A DNA stretch of 64,000 bases from Halobacillus faecis (GTDB lineage: Bacteria; Bacillota; Bacilli; Bacillales; Halobacillaceae). Below are positions 8,451 through 17,126 of this stretch, in pieces. The DNA is taken from positions 124,001 to 188,000 of the forward strand of contig NZ_BJYD01000017.1 of NCBI RefSeq assembly GCF_007991335.1. The letters are read 5' to 3'. The notes below the pieces were generated by a model. The model saw only the letters and a program-made list of their open reading frames with translations, was not told where the DNA came from and did no database searches. The position numbers were made by a program, and so were the translations under genes. Numbering within the stretch: the first letter of the stretch is position 1; the number at the start of each line of letters is the position of its first letter.

Positions 8451-8531
8451 CCGGCTCTTTGGCGCGAACCGGCTGCTCTTTGGCGCGAACCGGCTGCTCT
8501 TTGGCGCGAACCGGCTGCTCTTTGGCGCGAA
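8451..8531. repeat. Array A: 21-bp tandem repeat, about 4 copies
   Basis: Three exact 21-nt copies start at 8469, 8490 and 8511 (each beginning CCGGCTGCTCTTTGGCGCG and ending AA). They are preceded by an 18-nt copy lacking three bases (8451-8468). The array lies 10 nt past the CAP terminator and is followed by a GGTCATCC/GGATGACC hairpin (8533-8555). It has no ribosome-binding site and is non-coding in my view. Confidence 0.9.
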
Positions 8532-8657
8532 AGGTCATCCTCAAATCGGATGACCCTTCGCTTACAGAAATTCATCCTTTCACTAGACTTGCAGTAGGCA
8601 TTTTTCACAAATCTGTGAACGAATGACTTTTTTTCTTTTTTATTTGTCCAAAACCTA

Positions 8658-8686
8658 TTGCAATTAGTCTGAATATTCCATAAAAT
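8658..8686 (+). promoter_or_regulatory. Sigma-A promoter for zinc-finger gene
   Basis: TTGCAA, 17-nt spacer, TAAAAT, ending 43 nt before the TTG start codon. Confidence 0.55.
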
Positions 8687-8729
8687 CAATCATAATTTAA
8701 CTATATCAAATCAAAAGGATGTGTTCTTT

Positions 8730-8993
8730 TTGAATACAAAAACGGTGAGTCATCTTTACAACGTATGCCCTCTTTGCCACGGAACCGGAACTTATAAGGA
8801 ATATGATGACAGTAAGGCGAATATGATCATGGATCACTACAGCCGCGTGAATCATGCGAGTGAAAAGACGGCATGGAAAATGGCGGTGGAAGAAACGAGT
8901 TACAGCACGGAATGTGGGCGTTGCCATGGCAATGGTCATGTGTTGAATGACGAAGGTGAAGAGATGTACAGGGCTTTGAAGCAGTTTGCCTGA
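8730..8993 (+). CDS. Small DnaJ-like CxxCxGxG zinc-finger protein
   Basis: 87 residues with two CxxCxGxG knuckles, CPLCHGTG (about 13-20) and CGRCHGNG (about 65-72), enclosing a 45-residue helical segment. Such paired knuckles normally bind one Zn2+ as in the DnaJ cysteine-rich domain, so a chaperone-like or redox role is possible but not shown. I prefer TTG at 8730, which is 9 nt after AAAGGAT; GTG at 8721 overlaps that site. It has its own promoter and a terminator-like hairpin, so it is monocistronic. Confidence 0.75.
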   Translation: MNTKTVSHLYNVCPLCHGTGTYKEYDDSKANMIMDHYSRVNHASEKTAWKMAVEETSYSTECGRCHGNGHVLNDEGEEMYRALKQFA

Positions 8994-9003
8994 TTTATAT
9001 AAT

Positions 9004-9033
9004 GGCCCCTCATTTTAGAGAGGGCCTATTATA
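9004..9033. terminator. Terminator-like hairpin between convergent genes
   Basis: GGCCCCTC...GAGAGGGCC with one bulge, followed by a T/A-rich tract. It separates the zinc-finger gene from the convergent ger operon. Confidence 0.6.
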
Positions 9034-9034
9034 T

Positions 9035-10126
9035 TTATAACAATCCTCCTGTCTTCTCAATTTCCACCTCTACATCCACCTTGAACTGAACCTCCTTATA
9101 TTCATCTTCCCAATCCATTTGTCTCCATTCCTCCGGATACTTCGCAGCAATATCCAAGCCGATTCCTAAAGGATCACTATGGACTTCCTGAAGGATGGTT
9201 ATGACTTCCTCTATTCTTCTTGTTATCTCTTCTTCTGCTTGCACCTCCATACCTTTGAGGTCTGACTCTCCGAGTGGGTTTTCGTTAAGCTCTGTTCTAA
9301 TCTTCAAATTAAGATGGCTTTTGATAGACCCGTCCTTTGAAACCTTGGTATCCAGATCCCTCTTTAGGTCCATAATGGACAATCGGTATGGTTTTTCGGG
9401 ATTATTCTTATAAGGTATAAAAACATCTGCCCGAAAGCCTAGATCATCTCGCATAAGCAGTAAAAGAGTAGCCTGCCTGGCGTCAAGGTCCTTCCCTGTA
9501 TATTGATCTTGATCAAAAAGAGCTAAACCTTTGATGTTTGGCTTTTCGCCCTTCTTTTCCATTAGAGGGAAAATGGGATCGATTTTTTCGTTGTTCATTT
9601 TATTCCATATCGTAAACAAATTCATTTCAGGGATGATTGTGTTACTTTCGGCTGAACGAATACCGTTCAATACACGAAAAGCAACAGGACTCTCGTCATC
9701 TTCAATACTTAAGATTTCTATTGCTTCCCCTTTTACTACAACTATTTTGGATGGCAGATATCCAAGATTACCACGGTAGAAAGTCTCCAGTAACGGATAA
9801 ATCCCTTTTTTTGCAAGCTCCTCACCTATAAAAATTATGAATGTCTTCGTAACATCCAGACGTCCAGGTAGATGATTTTTGACCTCATGCCCAAGCTCTC
9901 CTGTTGTGGCAGCCTCTGCGGTCAGTAACTCGTCTTTCACTTCAATTCTTCCTCCGCCTTGGGACTTAATATTCAACGCACGTATGCCTCCCCTGATAAG
10001 GTTTGGATCTTCTGCTGAAAGATCATAACTGATGCCATTGATGAGTCGGCGATCCTTCAAGTTTTCCTGATCCCAACACCCTGTAAGCAAAAATAAAGAC
10101 AAAAAGAGAATCATACCTTTTCTCAT
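9035..10126 (-). CDS. Ger(x)C-family spore germination lipoprotein (C subunit)
   Basis: 363 residues. The signal peptide ends in lipobox LLTGC with Cys17 as lipidation site, followed by WDQENLKDR, the conserved start of Ger(x)C proteins. It is the C subunit of a nutrient germinant receptor, anchored in the outer leaflet of the spore inner membrane and needed with A and B subunits for germinant response. It is the third gene of the operon; ATG at 10126 overlaps the gerB-type stop as ATGA. Expression is expected in the forespore (SigG), although I could not identify a convincing SigG promoter. Confidence 0.93.
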   Translation of the reverse strand: MRKGMILFLSLFLLTGCWDQENLKDRRLINGISYDLSAEDPNLIRGGIRALNIKSQGGGRIEVKDELLTAEAATTGELGHEVKNHLPGRLDVTKTFIIFIGEELAKKGIYPLLETFYRGNLGYLPSKIVVVKGEAIEILSIEDDESPVAFRVLNGIRSAESNTIIPEMNLFTIWNKMNNEKIDPIFPLMEKKGEKPNIKGLALFDQDQYTGKDLDARQATLLLLMRDDLGFRADVFIPYKNNPEKPYRLSIMDLKRDLDTKVSKDGSIKSHLNLKIRTELNENPLGESDLKGMEVQAEEEITRRIEEVITILQEVHSDPLGIGLDIAAKYPEEWRQMDWEDEYKEVQFKVDVEVEIEKTGGLL

Positions 10127-11214
10127 GCATTCACCTTTTTCTTTTTAAATAGATAAGATAAGAGAGTTAGCAAGAACGGAAGAAAGAATGCAACAATATA
10201 AATGGTGTACTTCAGTATTAGATCATAAAGTCGAAAAGCTTCCTCACTGTATGAAGCTGAAACGACTAATATATACATGATGCCCCCACTTATGAGGACG
10301 ATCGATCGTAATGGCTTCCCCTCTTTTCCGATACTTTTACTGCAGATGAGTAAATAAATAATTACCGATGCCGTCATCGGACTGAGCCAAATAAATACAA
10401 ACAATAGATCGATACGGTCAACGGTATTAAATGAAAGAGAACGCATTAAATAAAGGACAGGCTCTCTCACCTGCTTAAGGACATCAGGACTGAAAACCAT
10501 CACACAAAGAATAATGACAACAAAATATAGCAGAGTAATGGTTGCGTTAGAGAGTGAAACCGTACGTAATAGCTTCGAATGTTTCATATGTACATACGGA
10601 CCTATAAATAACATTAGCTCAAACCCTAATACCGCAAACAAGTCCGCTTCGGCACTCTTGATAACCTCTAAAAAACCTGATCCCCCCACCGGCATCAAAT
10701 GACGTACTTCAAGAGGGGTTTGAAACAGAATAAGCACCAGAAGGATAAAGACCGGTACGAGCACCACAGATAAAACAACTAAATAACGAGCAACGACCGG
10801 ATAATCCTGCACAACTAAATACATGCTGAGGGCAATAATCAATAAAGCGATGGACCATACGGGTGTATAAGGGAGAAGCCAGTTGTTCACTAAATTAACA
10901 AGAAGAATCATGGAATACGTACCGATGATTAAAAAACCGATATAGTTGACTATATTTATCGCTCTTCCAATATAAGGACCAGTAATTAATAACGGAATTT
11001 CCTGATAGGATGAGCCTGGAAATCTCTTGAGTAACAACCAATAGACGACCATTGTAAGTTGGACAAGCATGCCCGCAACTAGGACAGGCATCCAGGCATT
11101 TTGTTCTACTTCCATCTGCAACAAATTGGGCAACGAAAGAAGACCTATTCCTAACTGGGCTTGAATGATCATTAAATAGATCTGAAGTTTTGTGAGCAAT
11201 CGGCTATTATTCAT
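10123..11214 (-). CDS. GerB-type spore germination permease (B subunit)
   Basis: 363 residues with about ten membrane segments, of the spore germination permease family in the APC superfamily (N-terminal LTKLQIYLMIIQAQLGIGLL, as in GerAB/GerBB/GerKB). The B subunit is the germinant-binding and transport-like component of the receptor. It starts 11 nt after the A subunit gene ends, and its stop overlaps the C subunit start. Length and topology are normal, so it appears intact. The germinant cannot be predicted from sequence alone. Confidence 0.93.
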   Translation of the reverse strand: MNNSRLLTKLQIYLMIIQAQLGIGLLSLPNLLQMEVEQNAWMPVLVAGMLVQLTMVVYWLLLKRFPGSSYQEIPLLITGPYIGRAINIVNYIGFLIIGTYSMILLVNLVNNWLLPYTPVWSIALLIIALSMYLVVQDYPVVARYLVVLSVVLVPVFILLVLILFQTPLEVRHLMPVGGSGFLEVIKSAEADLFAVLGFELMLFIGPYVHMKHSKLLRTVSLSNATITLLYFVVIILCVMVFSPDVLKQVREPVLYLMRSLSFNTVDRIDLLFVFIWLSPMTASVIIYLLICSKSIGKEGKPLRSIVLISGGIMYILVVSASYSEEAFRLYDLILKYTIYIVAFFLPFLLTLLSYLFKKKKVNA

Positions 11215-11225
11215 TTCCCTCTCTC

Positions 11226-12638
11226 CTAGCGTGAATAATCCTCGTTCTTATTAGAATTACGTAGAATAAAATCTCCCATTTCATTCGTTCGTAATGGAGC
11301 TAATGGTGCTAAATAAGGTTCACCGAACGATTCCAACTTGCACAAGTGAATCAGGATAGCCATTAAGATAATTGCGATGCCGAATAAACCGAATAAAAAT
11401 GCTGCAATCATCGACACGAAGCCCAGCAACCGGGAAATGACAGCCATCTGGTTAAAAGGAGCAGCAAATGAGGCAATGGCTGTCAGACCGATAATAACGA
11501 TCATTGTATTGGATACAAGTCCTGCCTCCACCACCGCTGTGCCGATAACCAGACCTCCGACAATTCCGATCGTTTGCGCAATGGGAGACGGAAGCCGAAT
11601 AGCTGCCTCTTTTAATATCTCCAAGATGACCTGCATCAGTAATGCTTCCAATATAGGTGGAAAAGGCACGTATTCAATAGATGTCCGGATACTGTAAAGA
11701 AGTCCAAGAGGTAAAATTTCCGGATGAAAACTGACAATGGCGATATACATAGCTGGAAGCGTCACAGCAATTAAGAAGGAGATCAAACGAATGATCCGGA
11801 AGAAAGATCCAACAATCCAATGCATGGAGTAATCATCAACCGATTGATAGAAAGCAAAAAAAGTCGTCGGTAAAACGAGTACTTCCGGGGTACCGTCTAT
11901 AATCAATACCGCTTTGCCCTCCAGCAAATAAGACGCAGCACGATCCGGCCGTTCCGTGCTTAAAGCCTGTGGAAACGGAGAATGATTATTATCTTGAATC
12001 ACTTCTAGAAGGCCTGTGGACGTCTGCAATTCTTGGAGATTGACGCTGTTTAATTTTTCTTCAATATGATGAAGAACTTTCTGATCAATCACCTCATCAA
12101 TGTACATAAGAGCAACGTTGGTATCTGTTAAATGGCCAAATACATACTTTTTCATCTTAAAAGAGGGAGCTTTGATCCTCTTCCTTAAAAGCATCATATT
12201 TGTACCTAGGGACTCACCGAACCCATCATGCGGACCACTAATAATATGCTCCGAATCGGGCTCTTTGATCGCCCGTTTTTCCTCCACAGGTACAGAAGCT
12301 ATAATCGCTTTTTCTTCTCCCTCAATTAATAGGGCGCAGCTTCCACTCAGAAGTTCAGAAACGAGTGTGTGAACGGTAGCCGTCTGCTTGTCCTCTGAAA
12401 CCTGAAGGGCTTCAAGAGCATTTTTTCCTTTGGTTAATTTGAGAGGGCGGATGATATAGTCCATCACCTTATCCTTGGCAGCTAGTGAATCCATGTAAAG
12501 GATCTTCCCACTCTTATGCCCAAAGACAACGGCTTCCACCACTAAATCTTCTGTGTGAAAAAAAGCTTGTTGAATAAGCTCGACATTCTGATCCAAATTA
12601 TCAGTAAGCATCCGTTCATTGCTCTCGATCTGCGACAC
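11226..12638 (-). CDS. GerA-type spore germination receptor A subunit
   Basis: 470 residues. The soluble N-terminal domain (about 1-240) and four to five membrane segments (about 245-430) are as in GerAA-family proteins; FGHLTDTNVALMYIDE, PFPQALSTERPD and EALLMQVILEILKEAAIRLP are conserved blocks. GTG at 12638 is preceded by a very strong GGGAGGAGGGGG tract. The frame is open to 12770, but that would put the tract inside the protein. It is first in the tricistronic A-B-C receptor operon. The GerA family is now thought to form ion channels in the spore inner membrane. Confidence 0.92.
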   Translation of the reverse strand: MSQIESNERMLTDNLDQNVELIQQAFFHTEDLVVEAVVFGHKSGKILYMDSLAAKDKVMDYIIRPLKLTKGKNALEALQVSEDKQTATVHTLVSELLSGSCALLIEGEEKAIIASVPVEEKRAIKEPDSEHIISGPHDGFGESLGTNMMLLRKRIKAPSFKMKKYVFGHLTDTNVALMYIDEVIDQKVLHHIEEKLNSVNLQELQTSTGLLEVIQDNNHSPFPQALSTERPDRAASYLLEGKAVLIIDGTPEVLVLPTTFFAFYQSVDDYSMHWIVGSFFRIIRLISFLIAVTLPAMYIAIVSFHPEILPLGLLYSIRTSIEYVPFPPILEALLMQVILEILKEAAIRLPSPIAQTIGIVGGLVIGTAVVEAGLVSNTMIVIIGLTAIASFAAPFNQMAVISRLLGFVSMIAAFLFGLFGIAIILMAILIHLCKLESFGEPYLAPLAPLRTNEMGDFILRNSNKNEDYSR

Positions 12639-12775
12639 AGGTCCCCCTCCTCCCTTATAGAATCTTTTCCTCTTAGCTTGTAACGCGAGTGCAAATTTAT
12701 GCGATAGCCAAGTAGGTGGATGTTTATCATAATTGCCGCTGGAGAATGTCAATGTGGTGGAACTGAGCATTTATT

Positions 12776-12804
12776 TTGAAACTGAGACAAAAATAAAGTA
12801 ATCT
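12776..12804 (+). promoter_or_regulatory. Sigma-A promoter of OYE gene
   Basis: TTGAAA, 17-nt spacer, TAATCT, ending 34 nt before the start codon at 12839. Confidence 0.6.
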
Positions 12805-12838
12805 TTATTACAATGATTTGAAGAAAGGTGGATGTTCC

Positions 12839-13936
12839 ATGTTATTTGATTCCTATAAATTAGACAGCAAAAAGTTGGACAACCGTTATGTCGTAGCACC
12901 GATGACTCGTATTAGTGCTGAAGCGGACGGCCGCGCCAATGATCGTATGAAAAAGTATTATCAGCGTTTTGCCAAAGGTGGATTCAGCGCTATCATTACG
13001 GAAGGGATTTATCCAGATACGACCTTCAGCCAGGGGTACAACAATCAACCAGGGATTGCGACGGATATTCAGGCAGATGCTTGGAAACCGGTCGTGAATA
13101 CTGTGCACGATGAAGGAAGCATCATCATCGCCCAGCTCATGCATGCCGGGGGCCAAAGCCAGGGGAATGCATACACCGATGAAACGATCGCTCCTTCTGC
13201 TATTGCTCCAAAAGGGGAACAATTGGGCTTTTATGGAGGTTCAGGCGCATTCCAGACGCCACGTGCGATGGATGATCAGGACTTCTTAGAGGTGAAAGAA
13301 GATTTTGTGGCAGCTGCGCGCCGTGCGAAGGAAGCTGGTTTTGATGGAGTGGAAATTCACGGAGCGAACGGCTATCTTCTGGATCAATTTTTGACCGATT
13401 ACTTGAATAAGCGTGAGGATGAGTATGGGGGATCGGTTGAAAACCGCCTGCGTTTTGTATTGGAAGTCGTGGATGAAATTCTCGCAGAAGTTGGAGAAGA
13501 CTTCATCATCGGAATTCGTATCTCTCAAGGTAAAGTCGCCGATCAAACCCACAAATGGGCCGGTGGTGAAAAAGAAGCCGAGCAGATCTTCGGTGCACTA
13601 GGGAAGACGGGATTGGATTACATTCACGTCACAGATGGTGATGCGACAGCCCCTTCCTTCGGTGAAGGATCCAAGACGCTTGCCGGTGCAGCTAAGACTT
13701 ATGGCGGCATCACAGTTATCGCCAACGGTCAACTTCAGGAGAAAGAGCGCGCGGAGAGCCTTCTCGATTCAGGACAAGCCGATCTTGTTTCCATAGGTAC
13801 TGGAGCACTTGCCAATCCTGATTTACCGAACAAAGTGAGAGACAATGTTGAACTGAATGCCTTCGATTTTGAAAAAATCTTGCTACCACAAGCCGAAGTG
13901 AAAGACCACGAACTCGATGCACCTATAAGAAAATAA
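12839..13936 (+). CDS. Old Yellow Enzyme-family NADH:flavin oxidoreductase
   Basis: 365 residues forming one FMN-binding TIM barrel. Typical motifs are QLMHAGGQ (about 102-109), GFDGVEIHGANGYLLDQF (about 160-177, with the H-x-x-N substrate pair) and YGGSVENRLRF (about 189-199). Such enzymes reduce activated alkenes or act as xenobiotic reductases with NAD(P)H. ATG at 12839 is 7 nt after AAAGGTGG; an in-frame TTG at 12818 overlaps no usable site. It is monocistronic, convergent with the CNNM gene, and diverges from the ger operon. The physiological substrate is unknown. Confidence 0.9.
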   Translation: MLFDSYKLDSKKLDNRYVVAPMTRISAEADGRANDRMKKYYQRFAKGGFSAIITEGIYPDTTFSQGYNNQPGIATDIQADAWKPVVNTVHDEGSIIIAQLMHAGGQSQGNAYTDETIAPSAIAPKGEQLGFYGGSGAFQTPRAMDDQDFLEVKEDFVAAARRAKEAGFDGVEIHGANGYLLDQFLTDYLNKREDEYGGSVENRLRFVLEVVDEILAEVGEDFIIGIRISQGKVADQTHKWAGGEKEAEQIFGALGKTGLDYIHVTDGDATAPSFGEGSKTLAGAAKTYGGITVIANGQLQEKERAESLLDSGQADLVSIGTGALANPDLPNKVRDNVELNAFDFEKILLPQAEVKDHELDAPIRK

Positions 13937-13940
13937 ACAT

Positions 13941-13983
13941 GAAAGAAGACCCGGTCCCATGCGATTGTGACCGGGTCTTTCTT
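13941..13983. terminator. Bidirectional terminator
   Basis: GAAAGAAGACCCGGTC...GACCGGGTCTTTCTT with T-rich flanks on both strands, between the OYE and CNNM genes. Confidence 0.85.
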
Positions 13984-13999
13984 ATTTTCAGTTTCATAA

Positions 14000-15220
14000 T
14001 CATTTAACGATCTGTACTTTTCGCACCATACGTCCTTCAATTTCCAACACTTTAAATGTTAGATGATCTTGTTCCAATACATCCCCTTCATTAGGGAAAT
14101 CATTGAATTCCTTGATCAGGTAACCCGCAAGGACATCTTCTTCTTCCGGAATTTCTGTATCAAAAATAGAATTCAGACGACGTAAGGTGATTTTTCCATC
14201 GCAAATCAACTCTGTTTCTGATATTTTTTCAATGATGGCATCCCTCTCTACATCCATTTCATCTTCAATTTCCAAACCAATCATCGCTTCAATGACATCT
14301 TCATGGGTTAGAACACCCTCGGTTCCGCCATACTCATCTAGAACAATGGCCATATGTTTTTTCTCTTTGGTCATTTTCCTAAACACCCATTCAATCTTAT
14401 GGAACTCATAGACGACCAAAGGATCTTTGTACGTGTATTCCATGAACGGCTTCTCCGGTTCCATCGCCCACGAAATTAAATACTTCGAGTGGAAAACGCC
14501 GATGATATCGTCCATGTCCTCACCATATACAGGATAACGGGTGAATGGATGTTGAACGACCATGTCACGGACTTCTTCGAAAGTTGCTTCCTGATCAATC
14601 GCAATCATATCGACGCGCGGTGTTTTCAGCACGTCTTTTACGTTCAAATTATAAAAATCAAGCACACCTTTGATCCTATGGGATTCTGCTTCATTGAACG
14701 TTCCCTCAGAGTCGGCAATGTCAACCATGGTACGGAGCTCTTCTTTTGAAATGGACGATTCATTCTTCTGTCCTTTGGATAAAGCATTGGTTATAAATCC
14801 TGTTAGCCGGTTCAGAACAATAGTGATGGGTTTAAACACAACCACAAAAAAACGAATGACTGGATATACAGTTAGAGCAATGCGATCCGGAAAAGCAGCG
14901 GCCACCGACTTTGGAATAACCTCTGAAAAAATAATTATGGTAACCGTCAGAATGGCAGAAGCCAGCCCCACACTGAATCCATATTGAATGGCTAATGTAG
15001 TCACTAACGTAGGCAGCAGGATATTCGCGATGTTATTTCCAATTAAAATAGTAGTGATGAATTCACTGGGGTGTGAGAGTAAATCTAGTAATTTACCTGC
15101 TTTTTTATCGTCTTTCTTTGCTCTCGATTGTAGCTTCATTTTGTTAGCTGCCGTAAGAGCCGTTTCACTTCCTGAGAAGAAAAGCGACACAAACAGCAAA
15201 AAGATGATCGCAATGATCAC
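14000..15220 (-). CDS. CNNM/CorC-family membrane protein (DUF21-CBS-CorC_HlyC)
   Basis: 406 residues: a DUF21/CNNM transmembrane domain with about three to four segments (1-135, beginning with the family-typical FFSGSETALTAANK), a CBS pair (about 190-310, with RVDMIAI and EYGGTEGVLTHEDVIEAMIG) and a C-terminal CorC_HlyC domain (about 325-405). The family includes Mg2+ exporters such as B. subtilis MpfA/YhdP and is often annotated as hemolysin. The start is GTG at 15220 after AAGGAGG. No Mg2+ riboswitch is visible upstream. Confidence 0.9.
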   Translation of the reverse strand: MIIAIIFLLFVSLFFSGSETALTAANKMKLQSRAKKDDKKAGKLLDLLSHPSEFITTILIGNNIANILLPTLVTTLAIQYGFSVGLASAILTVTIIIFSEVIPKSVAAAFPDRIALTVYPVIRFFVVVFKPITIVLNRLTGFITNALSKGQKNESSISKEELRTMVDIADSEGTFNEAESHRIKGVLDFYNLNVKDVLKTPRVDMIAIDQEATFEEVRDMVVQHPFTRYPVYGEDMDDIIGVFHSKYLISWAMEPEKPFMEYTYKDPLVVYEFHKIEWVFRKMTKEKKHMAIVLDEYGGTEGVLTHEDVIEAMIGLEIEDEMDVERDAIIEKISETELICDGKITLRRLNSIFDTEIPEEEDVLAGYLIKEFNDFPNEGDVLEQDHLTFKVLEIEGRMVRKVQIVK

Positions 15221-15490
15221 GGGGCTATTCCTCCTTGAATGATGGACAATTTTTAAGTAAGAGGGCTAGAAAATGGCCTCCCTCTCCTTGTTCACGTTTT
15301 ACATTTTTCAGTCTGTATCATACACACGAAATGTCAGTAGCACCTATTGTACACTACATCCTTTTCCCTTAGAAGAAATATGAAAACTACACCTTCCGTT
15401 TACTGGAGTAATCTATTATAAAAAAGAGATTCTTTAGATAAGCTCCATTCGTATGGAAGCTACCCAATGATATCTTATATAGAATTTTCT

Positions 15491-15519
15491 TTGTTTATTT
15501 AGAACATTTCGTATATTAC
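15491..15519 (+). promoter_or_regulatory. Possible promoter for riboswitch-nupG transcript
   Basis: TTGTTT, 17-nt spacer, TATTAC, about 70 nt upstream of the aptamer. Confidence 0.4.
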
Positions 15520-15591
15520 AACATTACAACAATGTCTTGCCACGTTCTTTTTCGTCTGCTAGAATTTCAAACTATCAACTTCATACGGATT

Positions 15592-15731
15592 CCTTATATA
15601 AATGTGGAAATATGGTCCACAAGTCTCTACCTGGCTACCGTAAATGGCCGGACTATAAGGAAAGATACGTTCAGGCTCTTTGATATGACCTGTTCTACCT
15701 CTTTCCTTTTTACAATGGAAAGAGGTTTTTT
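15592..15731 (+). promoter_or_regulatory. Guanine-class purine riboswitch with terminator
   Basis: The aptamer spans 15592-15660. P1 is CCTTATA/TATAAGG, P2 is TGTGG/CCACA around the L2 ATATGG loop, and J2/3 is AGTCTCTACC. P3 has the ACCGTAAAT loop, followed by GACTAT. The C in GACTAT is the specificity base that pairs with guanine (adenine switches have GATTAT). The expression platform is a terminator, CCTCTTTCC (15698-15706), loop, GGAAAGAGG (15717-15725), T6. GGAAAGA at 15659-15665, overlapping the 3' end of P1, can pair with TCTTTCC at 15700-15706 as an antiterminator. This predicts an OFF switch: guanine stabilises P1 and favours termination before nupG. Confidence 0.95.
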
Positions 15732-15804
15732 ATTTATATTAGGTTGTCAGACATCCTACCTCCACAAGAAGGAATCCGTAAACTATTCCAAGGAGGAACA
15801 CTTC

Positions 15805-16995
15805 ATGAACATTCTTACAGGACTACTCTCATTACTTGCCATCGTTGCTTTAGCTTGGCTGCTCAGCAGCAACCGAAAAATGGTGAAGTGGCACACCATT
15901 CTCGCAGGTTTAGCTTTAGAAGGCGTATTTGTGTACACCATGCTCAATGTTTCCATCGGTCAACAGTTGTTAAAGAAAGCTGCTCTCTTCATCCAGAGCG
16001 TGATTGATTACAGCTCGGCAGGGATTGAATTTGTCTTTGGTCCTCTATTTGCTCAAACAGATATCAATTTCTTGTTTGCGATCAACGTGTTAGGTGCACT
16101 CATTTTTATATCTGCCTTGATTTCTGCTCTTTATCATCTACGTATTTTACCTTTTATTGTGAAAATCTTAGGAACGATTGTTGGAAAGCTATTAAAAACA
16201 TCGAAAGTGGAGTCCTTCAGTGCTGTCGGAAATACGTTTCTCGGAGTAGCAGAGGCCCCGTTACTCGTAAAGCCATACTTGGCTAGAATGACTCGCTCTG
16301 AAACCTTTGCGATTATGGTCGGAGGAACAGCTTCAGCCAGCGGTGCCATCCTGGTCGGTTATGTAGGAATGGGTATTGATTTGAAATATCTATTAATCTC
16401 TATTTTCAGCGTACCATTCGTGTCACTGGTTGTTGCCAAGCTCATTGAACCCGAGGTGGAAGAATCCGAACTGGATGGAAATGTCCGGATGGCCGGTTCA
16501 GGTCACGCAAATGTATTTGAAGCGATCTCTGATGGTGCTGTCAATGGTGTGAAACTCGCTTTGAACATTGGTGGCCTCTTGATTGCTTTCATTAGCATAA
16601 TAGCATTGGTCAATGGATTGTTAGGTGTCGTTAATACCGACCTATCAACGATCTTCGGATTCTTGTTCTATCCATTCGCCATATTGATAGGCATTCCAAT
16701 TCCTGATGCTTTCCAAGCTGCTTCATTAATCGGGACAAAACTTGCTGCCAACGAGTTTCTGGCTTACCGGGACCTGCAGGAAATGGTGAATCAATTGTCA
16801 CCAAAGACAGTGGCCATTATGTCCGTTGCTTTATGTAACTTCGCGAATCTGTCATCCATCGGTCAATTGATTGTAGGGCTCGGCTCATTAGCTCCCAACA
16901 AACAATCCCAAGTCGCTAAACTGGGACTAAAAGCCATCATCGGAGGAACACTCGCAAGCTTCATCACAGCCATCTTCGTATCCATGTTCATTTAA
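15805..16995 (+). CDS. nupG: Concentrative nucleoside transporter, NupG-like
   Basis: 396 residues of the CNT family with about ten membrane segments and conserved GVAEAPLLVKPYL (about 150), GGTASASGAILVGY (about 175) and CALCNFANLSSIG-type C-terminal motif (VALCNFANLSSIGQ, about 345). CNT proteins import nucleosides with H+ or Na+. Control by a guanine riboswitch is the same arrangement as for B. subtilis nupG (yxjA), a guanosine/inosine importer, which is why I use this symbol. ATG at 15805 is 8 nt after AAGGAGG. The frame is open upstream to 15532, but that runs through the riboswitch. Confidence 0.9.
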   Translation: MNILTGLLSLLAIVALAWLLSSNRKMVKWHTILAGLALEGVFVYTMLNVSIGQQLLKKAALFIQSVIDYSSAGIEFVFGPLFAQTDINFLFAINVLGALIFISALISALYHLRILPFIVKILGTIVGKLLKTSKVESFSAVGNTFLGVAEAPLLVKPYLARMTRSETFAIMVGGTASASGAILVGYVGMGIDLKYLLISIFSVPFVSLVVAKLIEPEVEESELDGNVRMAGSGHANVFEAISDGAVNGVKLALNIGGLLIAFISIIALVNGLLGVVNTDLSTIFGFLFYPFAILIGIPIPDAFQAASLIGTKLAANEFLAYRDLQEMVNQLSPKTVAIMSVALCNFANLSSIGQLIVGLGSLAPNKQSQVAKLGLKAIIGGTLASFITAIFVSMFI

Positions 16996-17017
16996 AATAT
17001 GAAGGATGTAAAAATAT

Positions 17018-17058
17018 GTAAGACCTGGTCACCCATAAAATGGGTGACCAGGTCTTAC
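17018..17058. repeat. 18-bp perfect inverted repeat after nupG
   Basis: GTAAGACCTGGTCACCCA and its exact complement are separated by 5 nt. There is no T run on the plus strand; on the minus strand a T-rich tract (ATATTTTTAC) follows. It could be a terminator for minus-strand transcription or an mRNA 3'-end stabiliser for nupG. Confidence 0.75.
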
Positions 17059-17089
17059 AAAATCATCCAATTCCATAAAATACATGAAA

Positions 17090-17125
17090 GAAACCAGACC
17101 TTATAAGGTCTGGTTTCTTGTTTGT
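17090..17125. terminator. Bidirectional terminator
   Basis: A near-palindrome GAAACCAGACC-TTATAA-GGTCTGGTTTC with T-rich flanks, between nupG and the convergent lipoprotein gene. Confidence 0.75.
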
Positions 17126-17126
17126 C

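Noticed and set aside
8104-8689. Minus- and plus-strand open frames with RAKEQPV or LARTGCS repeats
   Set aside because: They are translations of the 21-nt array, have no ribosome-binding site and overlap the CAP gene and terminator.
12639-12775. SigG promoter for the ger operon
   Set aside because: I could not find a convincing -35/-10 pair; CATAAAT near 12697 has no matching -35.
15532-15804. N-terminal extension of NupG
   Set aside because: It would be encoded by the riboswitch and terminator; the proper start with AAGGAGG is at 15805.
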